From: DASQPR01 sp035713725
GTDB taxonomy: Bacteria; Actinomycetota; Actinomycetes; Mycobacteriales; Micromonosporaceae
Direction of reading: 5' to 3'
DNA: 9,953 bases
Assembly: GCA_035713725.1 (NCBI GenBank)
Contig: DASTMZ010000040.1
Location: forward strand, 1 to 9,953
Position 1 is the first letter of the stretch. Each line of letters begins with the position of its first letter. A model generated the notes under the pieces. The model ran no database searches. It saw nothing but the letters and a program-made list of their open reading frames with translations, and had not been told where the DNA came from. A program made the translations under genes and the position numbers. Positions 1 to 5,802 of the stretch are shown piece by piece.

Positions 1-10
1 GGTTTGACGA

Positions 11-475
11 ATGAAGCTCGAGCCTGGCGCCACGGCCCCGGACTGGACGTTGCCTACCGCGGACGGTGGCACTCTCAGTCTTTCCGACCTGCGGGGACAG
101 AAGATCATTTTCTACGCGTACCCGGCCGCGATGACGCCCGGCTGCACCACGCAGGCGTGCGACTTCCGCGACTCGCTCGCGTCGCTCGGCAAGGTCGGCT
201 ATCAGGTCGTCGGCATCTCGCCGGACAGCCCGGCGAAGCTCGCGAAATTCGTCGAGCGCGACTCCATCACGTTCCCGTTGGTGAGCGACCAGTCCAAGGA
301 CGTCCTCACGACGTACGGCGCGTACGGCGAGAAACAGCTCTACGGCAAGACCGTAACCGGCGTGATCCGATCCACGTTCGTGATCGACGAGGCCGGCAAG
401 ATCGAACGGGCGCTCTACAACGTCAAGGCGACGGGGCACGTCGCTAAGCTGCGCCGCGACCTCGGCATCGACTGA
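11..475 (+). CDS. bcp: Thioredoxin-dependent peroxiredoxin, Bcp/PrxQ type
   Basis: A 154-residue AhpC/TSA-fold thiol peroxidase that reduces hydrogen peroxide and organic hydroperoxides in the cytoplasm, using thioredoxin as the usual reductant. Seen: the motif around residues 41-50 (MTPGCTTQAC) carries the peroxidatic Cys45 and, five residues on, the resolving Cys50 typical of atypical 2-Cys Bcp proteins. Arg120 in VIRSTF matches the conserved active-site Arg. FYAYP before the Cys loop and STFVID near the C-terminus are family signatures. Length is normal for Bcp (about 150-160). The ATG at 11 gives the canonical start (MKLEPGATAPDW); a TTG at 4 is in another frame. No clear Shine-Dalgarno is visible in the 10 nt available, and the promoter lies outside the window. 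It faces the vapC stop across only 26 nt. Confidence 0.96.
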   Translation: MKLEPGATAPDWTLPTADGGTLSLSDLRGQKIIFYAYPAAMTPGCTTQACDFRDSLASLGKVGYQVVGISPDSPAKLAKFVERDSITFPLVSDQSKDVLTTYGAYGEKQLYGKTVTGVIRSTFVIDEAGKIERALYNVKATGHVAKLRRDLGID

Positions 476-501
476 CCAGACCGGGACGTCGGCGTCCGCA
501 T

Positions 502-930
502 TTACGAGCCATTTGTGTCGAACGTCGAAATCCCGAGGCGCTGCCAGGCGTCGAGCAGACGCTGATCGCCGGCGGCGGCCACAAGCACCGGTTCGTCAAG
601 AGACTGGGCGCTGGCGCAATGCACGGCGTCGTACCCTCGCAGACCGAATCGATGCGCCAGCGTGGCGGCGCCTCGCACCAGCGCATCGTCGACCTCAATG
701 ATGTCCATCTGCTCCCAGAGATCATCGAGCCGCCGCAGACTACTGGTGTGTGCGCGGACGCCGATGCGCTCCATGCGCCGCGCCTGCGCGAGTGCCGCCG
801 CTGCCTCGACAAACAGCAGTCGGCACGACACGACTGCATCGGCGTCATCCCAGAACCGTCGACATGCTCGGCTGCTCGACTCCGCGACGAGCAATGGCAC
901 GAGCGCCGATGTGTCGAGGTAACCGATCAA
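502..930 (-). CDS. vapC: VapC-type PIN-domain ribonuclease toxin
   Basis: A 142-residue PIN-domain protein, probably the toxin of a type II toxin-antitoxin pair; VapC toxins are Mg2+-dependent RNases that cut tRNA or rRNA. Seen: N-terminal Y-L-D-T-S-A with acidic Asp6, Glu42 in the FVEAAAAL helix, Asp101 in GYDAVHCASA, and Asp122 in AAAGDQRLLDA. Together these are the four acidic residues of the PIN active site, all present, so the enzyme looks intact. The start codon is TTG, and TTGA overlaps the antitoxin stop by 4 nt, implying translational coupling. No in-frame ATG lies near, and starting here places the Asp6 strand correctly. It ends with TAA 26 nt from the convergent peroxiredoxin stop. 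The RNA target cannot be inferred. Confidence 0.9.
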   Translation of the reverse strand: MIGYLDTSALVPLLVAESSSRACRRFWDDADAVVSCRLLFVEAAAALAQARRMERIGVRAHTSSLRRLDDLWEQMDIIEVDDALVRGAATLAHRFGLRGYDAVHCASAQSLDEPVLVAAAGDQRLLDAWQRLGISTFDTNGS

Positions 931-1181
931 CGGCGCTGGTCGGCGATCAGATCGCTGACGGTCCCTCGCGTCGGCAGTGGGCGCGGCGCCGGCTGCTTCT
1001 GACGCCGCGCGGGTCGCACCCTGCCTTCAGCAATGAGCCGCTCGAGGCGGGTTGGCCGGTCCACCGGCACGATCCTCGCGATCGGCTGTCCGTGATCGGT
1101 GACCGTGACCGTTCTTCCGGCACGCACCTCGGCCAGATGCCGGCTCAGACCGTCTCGCAGCTCACGCACGCCGACGTTCAC
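927..1181 (-). CDS. vapB: Phd/YefM-family (VapB-like) antitoxin
   Basis: An 84-residue antitoxin upstream of and overlapping the PIN toxin. Seen: the N-terminal half matches the Phd/YefM DNA-binding and dimerisation fold, with VGVRELRDGLSRHLAEVRAG followed by TVTVTDHGQPIARIVPV (residues about 3-40). The remainder is basic, proline-rich and probably disordered (residues 43-84), the part that in this family wraps the toxin and blocks its active site. The start is GTG at 1181, preceded by a GAGGGGG ribosome-binding sequence 4-5 nt upstream. An ATG 13 nt upstream is out of frame. Family knowledge predicts autorepression of the operon alone or with the toxin, and an AT-rich imperfect palindrome with a -10-like hexamer lies about 40 nt upstream. 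Confidence 0.88.
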   Translation of the reverse strand: MNVGVRELRDGLSRHLAEVRAGRTVTVTDHGQPIARIVPVDRPTRLERLIAEGRVRPARRQKQPAPRPLPTRGTVSDLIADQRR

Positions 1182-1213
1182 GATGCCCCCTCATGGCTCA
1201 ACCGATGTGGCGA

Positions 1214-1233
1214 TTTTCGGTATACATATTGTA
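1214..1233 (-). promoter_or_regulatory. Candidate vapBC promoter and operator
   Basis: A markedly AT-rich patch in an otherwise GC-rich region, directly upstream of the antitoxin gene. On the - strand it contains TACAAT (1233-1228), a good -10 hexamer, which would place the transcript start near 1220 and leave a leader of about 40 nt. No convincing -35 is seen at the normal spacing. The -10 lies inside the inverted repeat TACA-TAT-TGTA (1223-1233), next to the palindrome GTATAC (1220-1225). Binding of the antitoxin here would occlude the polymerase. The operator role is inferred from position and symmetry only. Confidence 0.45.
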
Positions 1234-1302
1234 GCCACCATGAGTCGTCGGCGCGCGATCAATTCGAGCCCAGGGACCGAACAACCGGAACAGATACGTA
1301 CG

Positions 1303-1376
1303 TGGGGCCGGTGAGATTCGAACTCACACTGTCACGGACCTAAACCGTGTGCCTCCTGCCGTTGGGCTACGGCCCC
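1303..1376 (-). tRNA. Class I tRNA with UAG anticodon (nominal tRNA-Leu, atypical body)
   Basis: A 74-nt cloverleaf can be folded by hand on the - strand. The acceptor stem is GGGGCCG (1376-1370) paired with CGGCCCC (1310-1304), 7/7, with discriminator A at 1303. The D arm is GCC/GGC, with a C-A mismatch at 13:22 and GG in the loop. The anticodon stem is CACGG/CCGTG, 5/5, with loop TTTAGGT. The variable loop is only ACAGT. The T arm is GTGAG-TTCGAAT-CTCAC, 5/5. CCA is not encoded (ACG follows). The anticodon at 1342-1340 is UAG, which reads CUA and other CUN leucine codons, and the loop matches usual tRNA-Leu(UAG). Bacterial leucine tRNAs, however, carry a long variable arm, absent here. The charging synthetase is therefore uncertain. 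A TAGCGT -10-like hexamer lies upstream (1412-1407) without a clear -35. Confidence 0.85.
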
Positions 1377-1457
1377 CGCATCGCTCGCCCGGTCGCGGAT
1401 GTCATGACGCTAGACCTGACGTTTGGAACGCACGCTCAGGATAGCCGCCAGGCCCGT
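1377..1457. other. Spacer between MFS stop and tRNA
   Basis: 81 nt on the transcribed (-) side between the MFS stop and the tRNA 5' end. It holds a possible tRNA -10 (TAGCGT, 1412-1407). No terminator hairpin with a U-tract is visible, so the tRNA could be co-transcribed with or read through from the MFS gene. Confidence 0.4.
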
Positions 1458-2750
1458 TCAGCCGTCATGCGCCAGCGCTGCCTCGCCGGGCGCTTGCGTT
1501 GATGCGTCGTCCTCGAAGAACGTTCGGGATCGGGCGATCGGCGAACGCCAGAACAGCAGCGGCACGATGGCGTAACCCAACAACATCGTGACGAGCGCGA
1601 CCCGCGGGGTCCATGCGCCCGCAATCGCGCCACCCACAAGCGCGCCGAGCGGCAGGGCGCCGCGGCTGAACACGCGAATCGAGGCGGTGACCCGGCCCAG
1701 AATCTCCGCCGGCGCGGTGCGCTGCAGAGCAGCTCGTACGCACACGTTGAACGCAACAATGGCGCCATTGGTGAGGAACACGCCGGCCACCGAGAGCGCG
1801 AGCCGCGGTCCCTTGTCCCCGAGCGGCACCAACAGCAGAACGGGCGTGACGACTAGCGTGGATAACCACATCAGCCGGGCGTTGCCGATGCGACTGGCGA
1901 TCGGTCCGGACACGAGTGAGCCGATGATCCCGCCAACGCCGCCGAGCGCCACGACAACGCCGATCACCCCGGCCGCGAGCCCGAGCTGGCGCGCGAAGAA
2001 TACGAGCACCACGGCGCCGTACCCGCCAAACACGAAGTTCCCGACCGCGACGGCCCCGACAAGCGTGCGCAGCGGCGGGCTGCCGAGCACGTAACTTAGG
2101 CCGGCGGCGATGTCGGCGCGCATGCTCGACCGCGGCCCGCGATCGCGCCTGGACTTGTGCGGCTCGGTGACCCGGATCGTGCTGAGCCCGGCCGCTGCGA
2201 CCAGGAACGACGCGGTGTCGACGAGCAGCGTGACCGGACCGCCGACGGTCTGCACGAGAATGCCGCCGAGGCTGGGGCCGGCGATCCGAGCGCCGTTGAG
2301 GCCGGCCTCCATCAGCCCGTTGCCGTCGACGAGCCGTTCCTTCGAGATCAGCGACGGCAGGAACGCGGGATAGGCAACCTCGAACACCACGGTCACCGCG
2401 CCGGTCGCGAACCCAACGATGCCCAGCTGTAGAACGGTCAACACATGCAGTGCCCAAGCAACCGGTACGGATGCGAGCAGCGCCGCGGACACGAGGTCGC
2501 ACGCGATCAGCACCGGGCGACGGCGTACCCGATCGACCCACGCCCCCGCCGGCAGCGCGACGAAGAGCCACGCCGCGTTCGTGGCGGCCGCGATCGCACC
2601 GACCGCGAAGGTGCTCGCGTGCAACCCGATTGCGATCAGCGGAAACGCGAGGAACGTGATGGTGGAACCGAGTTCGCTGATCGTCTCGCCGACCAAAAGG
2701 GTTGCGAAATGCCGATCCCGCAGCAGACTTCGCTGCTTCGAACCGGACAT
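1458..2750 (-). CDS. Major facilitator superfamily transporter (EntS/MFS_3-like exporter)
   Basis: A 430-residue integral membrane protein, the normal size for a 12-helix MFS secondary transporter. Seen: hydrophobic helices throughout, beginning around residues 15-42 (HFATLLVGETISELGS). The MFS motif A between helices 2 and 3 is present as G69-x-W-x-D73-R74-x-R-R-R-P79. A charged central loop near residues 195-210 (EPHKSRRDRGPRSS) separates the two halves, and an alanine-rich tail follows the last helix. The N-terminal DRHFATLLVGE pattern resembles MFS_3/enterobactin-exporter-like and macrolide-efflux-like proteins, so proton-driven export of a small molecule is likely, but the substrate cannot be told. 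The ATG at 2750 has no Shine-Dalgarno; a TAGGCT -10-like motif 6 nt upstream suggests a leaderless mRNA. It is divergent from the YCII gene. Confidence 0.9.
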   Translation of the reverse strand: MSGSKQRSLLRDRHFATLLVGETISELGSTITFLAFPLIAIGLHASTFAVGAIAAATNAAWLFVALPAGAWVDRVRRRPVLIACDLVSAALLASVPVAWALHVLTVLQLGIVGFATGAVTVVFEVAYPAFLPSLISKERLVDGNGLMEAGLNGARIAGPSLGGILVQTVGGPVTLLVDTASFLVAAAGLSTIRVTEPHKSRRDRGPRSSMRADIAAGLSYVLGSPPLRTLVGAVAVGNFVFGGYGAVVLVFFARQLGLAAGVIGVVVALGGVGGIIGSLVSGPIASRIGNARLMWLSTLVVTPVLLLVPLGDKGPRLALSVAGVFLTNGAIVAFNVCVRAALQRTAPAEILGRVTASIRVFSRGALPLGALVGGAIAGAWTPRVALVTMLLGYAIVPLLFWRSPIARSRTFFEDDASTQAPGEAALAHDG

Positions 2751-2756
2751 GCCGGC

Positions 2757-2762
2757 AGCCTA
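2757..2762 (-). promoter_or_regulatory. Candidate leaderless -10 element of the MFS gene
   Basis: TAGGCT on the - strand matches the actinobacterial TANNNT -10 consensus and ends 6 nt before the ATG at 2750. Transcription would start at or next to the start codon. This fits the absence of a Shine-Dalgarno sequence. No -35 is recognisable. Confidence 0.35.
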
Positions 2763-2822
2763 GACCGGTTTCGGTTGCGCGCCCCTCCGACGGGCGAGTG
2801 TTGGGCGGCGAGGTACCTGTTG

Positions 2823-3137
2823 ATGATCTACGGAAACGACGAGAAGTGGGCGTCCATCCCGGCCGACGAGTGGCCGGCGGTGATTGCGAAGCAAGAGGAG
2901 TTCAATCGTCGCTACTCCGAGACCGGTGAGCTCGTCGGCGCGTACGGCCTCGGCACCTCGGCAACCGCCAAACTGGTACGGCGGGATGCCGGCGTAACCG
3001 TTGTCACCGATGGGCCGTACCTCGAGACGAAGGAGTACTTCGCGAGCTTCTACCTGCTCGACTGCGGTAGCGAGCAGCGGGCTCTCGAGATTGCCGCGGA
3101 CATGCCGTGGGCTGAACAGGAACCGGTCGGGGTGTGA
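2823..3137 (+). CDS. YCII/DGPF-domain protein
   Basis: A small (104-residue) ferredoxin-like-fold protein of the YCII-related (DGPF) family. Seen: N-terminal strand RYLLMIYG (the first four residues lie just before the chosen ATG), helix ADEWPAVIAKQEEFNRRY, and the signature VTDGPYLETKEYFASFYLLD with DGPY at residues 63-66 and E68-T-K70-E71. Then comes a DCGSEQRALEIAADMP helix and a short C-terminal strand. The family usually starts M-x-Y-L-x-L-I, so translation may begin at TTG 2820 or CTG 2817 rather than ATG 2823. GGCGAGG at 2807-2813 is 6 nt from the TTG and 9 from the ATG. The C-terminus is a few residues shorter than usual. These proteins are often encoded beside ECF sigma factors, but none is here. 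The biochemical function is unknown. Confidence 0.85.
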   Translation: MIYGNDEKWASIPADEWPAVIAKQEEFNRRYSETGELVGAYGLGTSATAKLVRRDAGVTVVTDGPYLETKEYFASFYLLDCGSEQRALEIAADMPWAEQEPVGV

Positions 3138-3219
3138 CCGGTGCCGCACGAGTCGCCGATCAACGAGTCGCGTGCCTAGCGTTCCGCGCTCCGCGACGGT
3201 GGCGTGCCGGCGATCCCAA

Positions 3220-3293
3220 GATCATCGCAACTTCACCGCAGTTGTCCCTTCCGCCCGCGTTTTAGGGACGACTGCGGTGAAGTTGCGGCGATC
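3220..3293. repeat. Long REP-like palindrome / bidirectional terminator candidate
   Basis: Two 30-nt inverted arms (3220-3249 and 3264-3293) match at 27 of 30 positions around a 14-nt loop that includes TTTT. The core CGCAACTTCACCGCAGT is identical in both arms. It sits between two convergent genes (YCII ending 3137, murA ending 3322), where it could stop transcription from both sides. There is no U-tract after the stem, and the arms are far longer than a usual terminator, so a repetitive extragenic palindrome or MITE-like element is equally plausible. Confidence 0.8.
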
Positions 3294-3316
3294 ATGAAGG
3301 TGCGGCGATCATGAAG
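3284..3316. repeat. Tandem 16-nt direct repeat
   Basis: TGCGGCGATCATGAAG occurs at 3284-3299 and again at 3301-3316, separated by a single G (period 17). The first copy overlaps the end of the large palindrome, whose outer GATC is part of the unit. This may be the edge of the repetitive element or a duplication produced when it inserted. The second copy ends 6 nt before the murA stop codon. Confidence 0.85.
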
Positions 3317-3321
3317 CGCCG

Positions 3322-4653
3322 TCAGAAGCTGAACGACGGCTCGTCCGGGGCCGGACCGCGGTCCACGTCGGCGCCGAGCGACTGCAGGTCCGCGACCATG
3401 TCCGGGTAGCCGCGGTCGATGTGGTGCACGTTGCTGATCTCGGTGACGCCGTCGCCGCACAACGCGGCGATCACGAGCCCGGCGCCGGCCCGGATGTCGG
3501 TCGCGCGGACCGGGGCGGAAGACAGGCGGGCACGGCCGCGGACCGCGACGTGGTGCCCGTTGACCCGGATGTCCGCGCCGAGCCGCAGCAGCTCGTTGAT
3601 GAACATGAACCGGCCGTCGTAGATGTTCTCGGTGACGAGCGACGTACCCTCACTGACCGCGGCCAGCCCGATGGCGAGCGGCAGCATGTCAGTCGGGAAT
3701 CCCGGGTAGGGCAGCGTGGACGTGTCCAGCGCGGTCGGCCGGCCGTCCATCCGTACCCGGAAGAAGTCCGGCCCGGGCGTGACGCTCGCTCCGGCGGACG
3801 AAACCTTCTCCAGCGCGAGTTCGAGGTGCATCGGATCGATGCCGCGGACGGTCACGTCGCCACGGGTCATCGTGGCACCGAACGCCCAGGTACCCGCGAC
3901 GATCCGGTCGCCAACCGTACGGTGGCGCACCGGGTGCAGCTCGTCGACGCCCTCGACCACCACGGTCGACGTACCCGCGCCGTAGATCCGCGCGCCCATC
4001 TCGGTGAGCATCTGGCAGATGTCGATGATCTCCGGCTCACGGGCCGCGTTGTCGATCTGCGTGATGCCCTCGGCGAGCACGGATGCCATCACGATGTTCT
4101 CGGTCGCGCCCACGCTCGGGAAGTCGAGCCAGATCTCCGCGCCCTTGAGGCCGTACGGGGCGATCGCGTTGACGTACCCATGTTCGCTCGTGATGTCCGC
4201 TCCGAGCCGCGACAACCCCGACACGTGCATGTCCAGGCCGCGCGAGCCGATCGAGTCGCCACCCGGATGGGCGACACTGACCGTGCCGCAGCGGGCGAGC
4301 AGCGGGCCGAGCACGCAGATCGACGCGCGCAGGCGCCGGACCAGGTCGTAGTCGGCCTCGTGGCCGAGCGTGGCGGGCACGTCGATGGTCACCTGGCCGG
4401 AGTGTCCGATGCCGGGCGTGGTGCCATGCTCGGCGATCGCACCACCGAGCGTGACGTCGCAGCCGAGTCGGCGCAGCACCTCGGCCATGATCAGCACGTC
4501 GGTGATCCGGGGTACGTTCTCGATCACGGTACGGCCCGGTGCCAGCAACGCGGCGGCCATCAGCTTGAGCGCCGAGTTCTTCGCACCGCCGACGACGACC
4601 TCGCCGGCCAGCCGCGACCCGCCCGGAACCCGAATCACATCCACGGCGGACAT
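3322..4653 (-). CDS. murA: UDP-N-acetylglucosamine 1-carboxyvinyltransferase, Asp-type active site
   Basis: A 443-residue cytoplasmic enzyme that transfers enolpyruvate from PEP to UDP-GlcNAc, the first committed step of peptidoglycan synthesis. Seen: the K25-N26 pair in GGAKNSALK, RRLRASICVLGPLLAR, the active-site loop HPGGDSIGSRGLDMH, and the GFPTDM motif with the general-base Asp. The loop residue that is Cys115 in E. coli is Asp133 here; the same change in Mycobacterium tuberculosis MurA makes it insensitive to fosfomycin. The ATG at 4653 (MSAVDVIRVPGG) was chosen; the reading frame stays open to 4737, but that would overlap the divergent adenosyltransferase and adds residues absent from the family. 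There is no clear Shine-Dalgarno. It is 61 nt from the divergent start at 4715. Confidence 0.97.
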   Translation of the reverse strand: MSAVDVIRVPGGSRLAGEVVVGGAKNSALKLMAAALLAPGRTVIENVPRITDVLIMAEVLRRLGCDVTLGGAIAEHGTTPGIGHSGQVTIDVPATLGHEADYDLVRRLRASICVLGPLLARCGTVSVAHPGGDSIGSRGLDMHVSGLSRLGADITSEHGYVNAIAPYGLKGAEIWLDFPSVGATENIVMASVLAEGITQIDNAAREPEIIDICQMLTEMGARIYGAGTSTVVVEGVDELHPVRHRTVGDRIVAGTWAFGATMTRGDVTVRGIDPMHLELALEKVSSAGASVTPGPDFFRVRMDGRPTALDTSTLPYPGFPTDMLPLAIGLAAVSEGTSLVTENIYDGRFMFINELLRLGADIRVNGHHVAVRGRARLSSAPVRATDIRAGAGLVIAALCGDGVTEISNVHHIDRGYPDMVADLQSLGADVDRGPAPDEPSFSF

Positions 4654-4701
4654 GGTAGGCGCAAGCGACACCGTTGCCGACCGGGGCAACCCACGGGACC
4701 G

Positions 4702-4707
4702 TACGCT
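4702..4707 (+). promoter_or_regulatory. Candidate leaderless -10 element of the adenosyltransferase gene
   Basis: TACGCT fits TANNNT and is followed by 7 nt and then the ATG at 4715, the spacing expected when transcription starts at the first base of the start codon. No Shine-Dalgarno is present before this ATG. No clear -35 is seen at 16-18 nt. Confidence 0.4.
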
Positions 4708-4714
4708 CACAGCC

Positions 4715-5314
4715 ATGGCTGTCCACCTCACGCGCATCTACACGAAGACCGGCGACGCGGGCACGACGGGGCTCGTCGACGGCTCTCGCGTCGCCAAAAC
4801 CGATCCCCGCATCAGCGCCTACGCCGACACCGACGAATGCAATGCCGCGATCGGCGTCGCACTCGCGCTCGGCCAGCTTCCCGACGACGTGCGCGCCGTG
4901 TTGACGGTGGTGCAGAACGATCTGTTCGACCTCGGCGCGGACCTCGCTACGCCGATCGTGCCCGACCCGAAGTGGCCGCCGCTGCGGATCACCGAAGATT
5001 ACGTCGGCCGGGTGGAATCCTGGTGCGACGAGTTCAACGAACGGCTTTCCAAGCTCGATTCGTTTATCCTGCCGGGCGGCACGCCGGGCGCCGCGCTGCT
5101 GCATGTTGCGCGCACGATTGCGCGGCGCGCGGAGCGCAGTGGTTGGGCGCTAGTCGAGCACGACCCGGACCGGGTGAACCTGCTCGCGGTGAAATACCTG
5201 AACCGCTTGTCGGATCTGCTGTTCATCCTGTGCCGGGTGGCCAATCCGGGCGGCGACGTCAAGTGGAAGCCGGGCGGCGACCGCGAGGACGCACCTAAGC
5301 GACGCGATGGATGA
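4715..5314 (+). CDS. PduO-type ATP:cob(I)alamin adenosyltransferase
   Basis: A 199-residue cytoplasmic enzyme that transfers the adenosyl group of ATP to cob(I)alamin, making coenzyme B12. Seen: the N-terminal ATP-binding motif R7-I-Y-T-K-T-G-D-A-G-T-T-G-L20, then TDECNAAIG, VQNDLFDLGADLATP, SFILPGGTPGAALLHVA (residues 116-132), R133-x3-R137-R138-x-E140-R141, and LNRLSDLLFILCRVAN near the C-terminus. All are hallmarks of the PduO family of homotrimeric helical bundles. Length is typical. The ATG at 4715 gives the usual MAVHLTRIYTKTGD start. Its gene is divergent from murA across 61 nt. The last 8 nt overlap the start of the VOC gene, suggesting they formed one transcript. Confidence 0.96.
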   Translation: MAVHLTRIYTKTGDAGTTGLVDGSRVAKTDPRISAYADTDECNAAIGVALALGQLPDDVRAVLTVVQNDLFDLGADLATPIVPDPKWPPLRITEDYVGRVESWCDEFNERLSKLDSFILPGGTPGAALLHVARTIARRAERSGWALVEHDPDRVNLLAVKYLNRLSDLLFILCRVANPGGDVKWKPGGDREDAPKRRDG

Positions 5315-5784
5315 CGGGTCCGCGAGCGCCGCGGTGGCTGAGCCGAGTGCCGCGCCCTCTGGCCTGCATCACGTGGAATTGTGGGTACCCGATTTAGCCG
5401 GCGCCCTGCCCGCCTGGCGATGGCTGCTGGAGACGATGGGCTGGGCGCCGTTCCAGGACTGGGAGGACGGCAGGTCCCGGCGGCTCGGCGACGTGTACGT
5501 GGTGATGGAGCAGCGCCGAAGAGTAGCGCAGCCGCGAGGCGCCATGACGCAGCCCCGCGCTCACCGGCGACCGGCATGATCGGTGCCGTCCGGGGCTCAA
5601 CCACCTGGCGTTCCACGCTGGCACGCGGGAGGACGTCGACGCGCTCGTGGCGGCGGCTCCGGCGTACGGCTGTTCGCTGATGTACGCCGACCGGCACCCG
5701 TACGCCGGCGGTCCGGAGCACTACGCGGCGTACCTCGAGGATGCGTACGGCTACGAGGTCGAGTTGGTCGCGGCAGCCGGCTGA
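5307..5784 (+). pseudogene. Frameshifted VOC/glyoxalase-family gene
   Basis: Two frames together encode one vicinal-oxygen-chelate protein. Frame 0 from ATG 5307 gives LHHVELWVPDLAGALPAWRW and GRSRRLGDVYVVMEQ, ending with Gln69 at 5513. Frame +1 from 5551 to TGA 5784 gives SPALTGDRHDRCRPGLNHLA, DALVAAAPAYGC and ends YGYEVELVAAAG. The paired beta-alpha-beta modules and the usual metal-ligand positions (His22, Glu68, the His of LNHLAFH, the Glu of YEVEL) are all present, but 37 extra nt at 5514-5550 put them in different frames. The unrepaired product stops at 5579 as 90 residues with a meaningless tail. The gene overlaps the adenosyltransferase by 8 nt. Rescue by frameshifting between 5548 and 5577 is conceivable but unsupported; a 36-nt insertion plus a one-base sequence error is another reading. 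Confidence 0.82.
5514..5550. other. 37-nt frame-breaking segment inside the VOC gene
   Basis: This segment separates the codon for Gln69 (5511-5513) from AGC-CCC-GCG, where the family sequence continues as Ser-Pro-Ala. GCAGC occurs at both borders (5510-5514, 5549-5553) and once inside (5528-5532). Short inverted arms GCGCC (5513-5517) and GGCGC (5538-5542) lie near the ends. It may be a small palindromic insertion or repeat expansion. The exact borders are ambiguous by a few bases. Confidence 0.6.
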
Positions 5785-5802
5785 GCCCCCGGCGCGCGGA
5801 TC

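Noticed and set aside
484..497. GGACG-TCGG-CGTCC hairpin between bcp and vapC as a terminator
   Set aside because: A 5-bp stem with no U-tract is too weak to call, although its position between convergent genes is suggestive.
1240..1314. Short + strand frame beginning ATGAGTCGTCGG
   Set aside because: 24 codons with no ribosome site, running into the tRNA gene; likely chance.
3138..3219. Possible frameshifted continuation of the YCII protein
   Set aside because: Translations of the other two frames do not resemble the expected C-terminal strand; the protein is only a few residues short.
4654..4737. N-terminal extension of murA to 4737
   Set aside because: It would overlap the divergent adenosyltransferase start, and MSAVDVIRVPGG is the expected MurA N-terminus.
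3421..5298. A 625-codon open frame on the + strand
   Set aside because: It runs antisense through murA and then out of frame through the adenosyltransferase. Its Arg/Asp/Gly-rich composition is what high-GC shadow frames give, and it has no recognisable domain.
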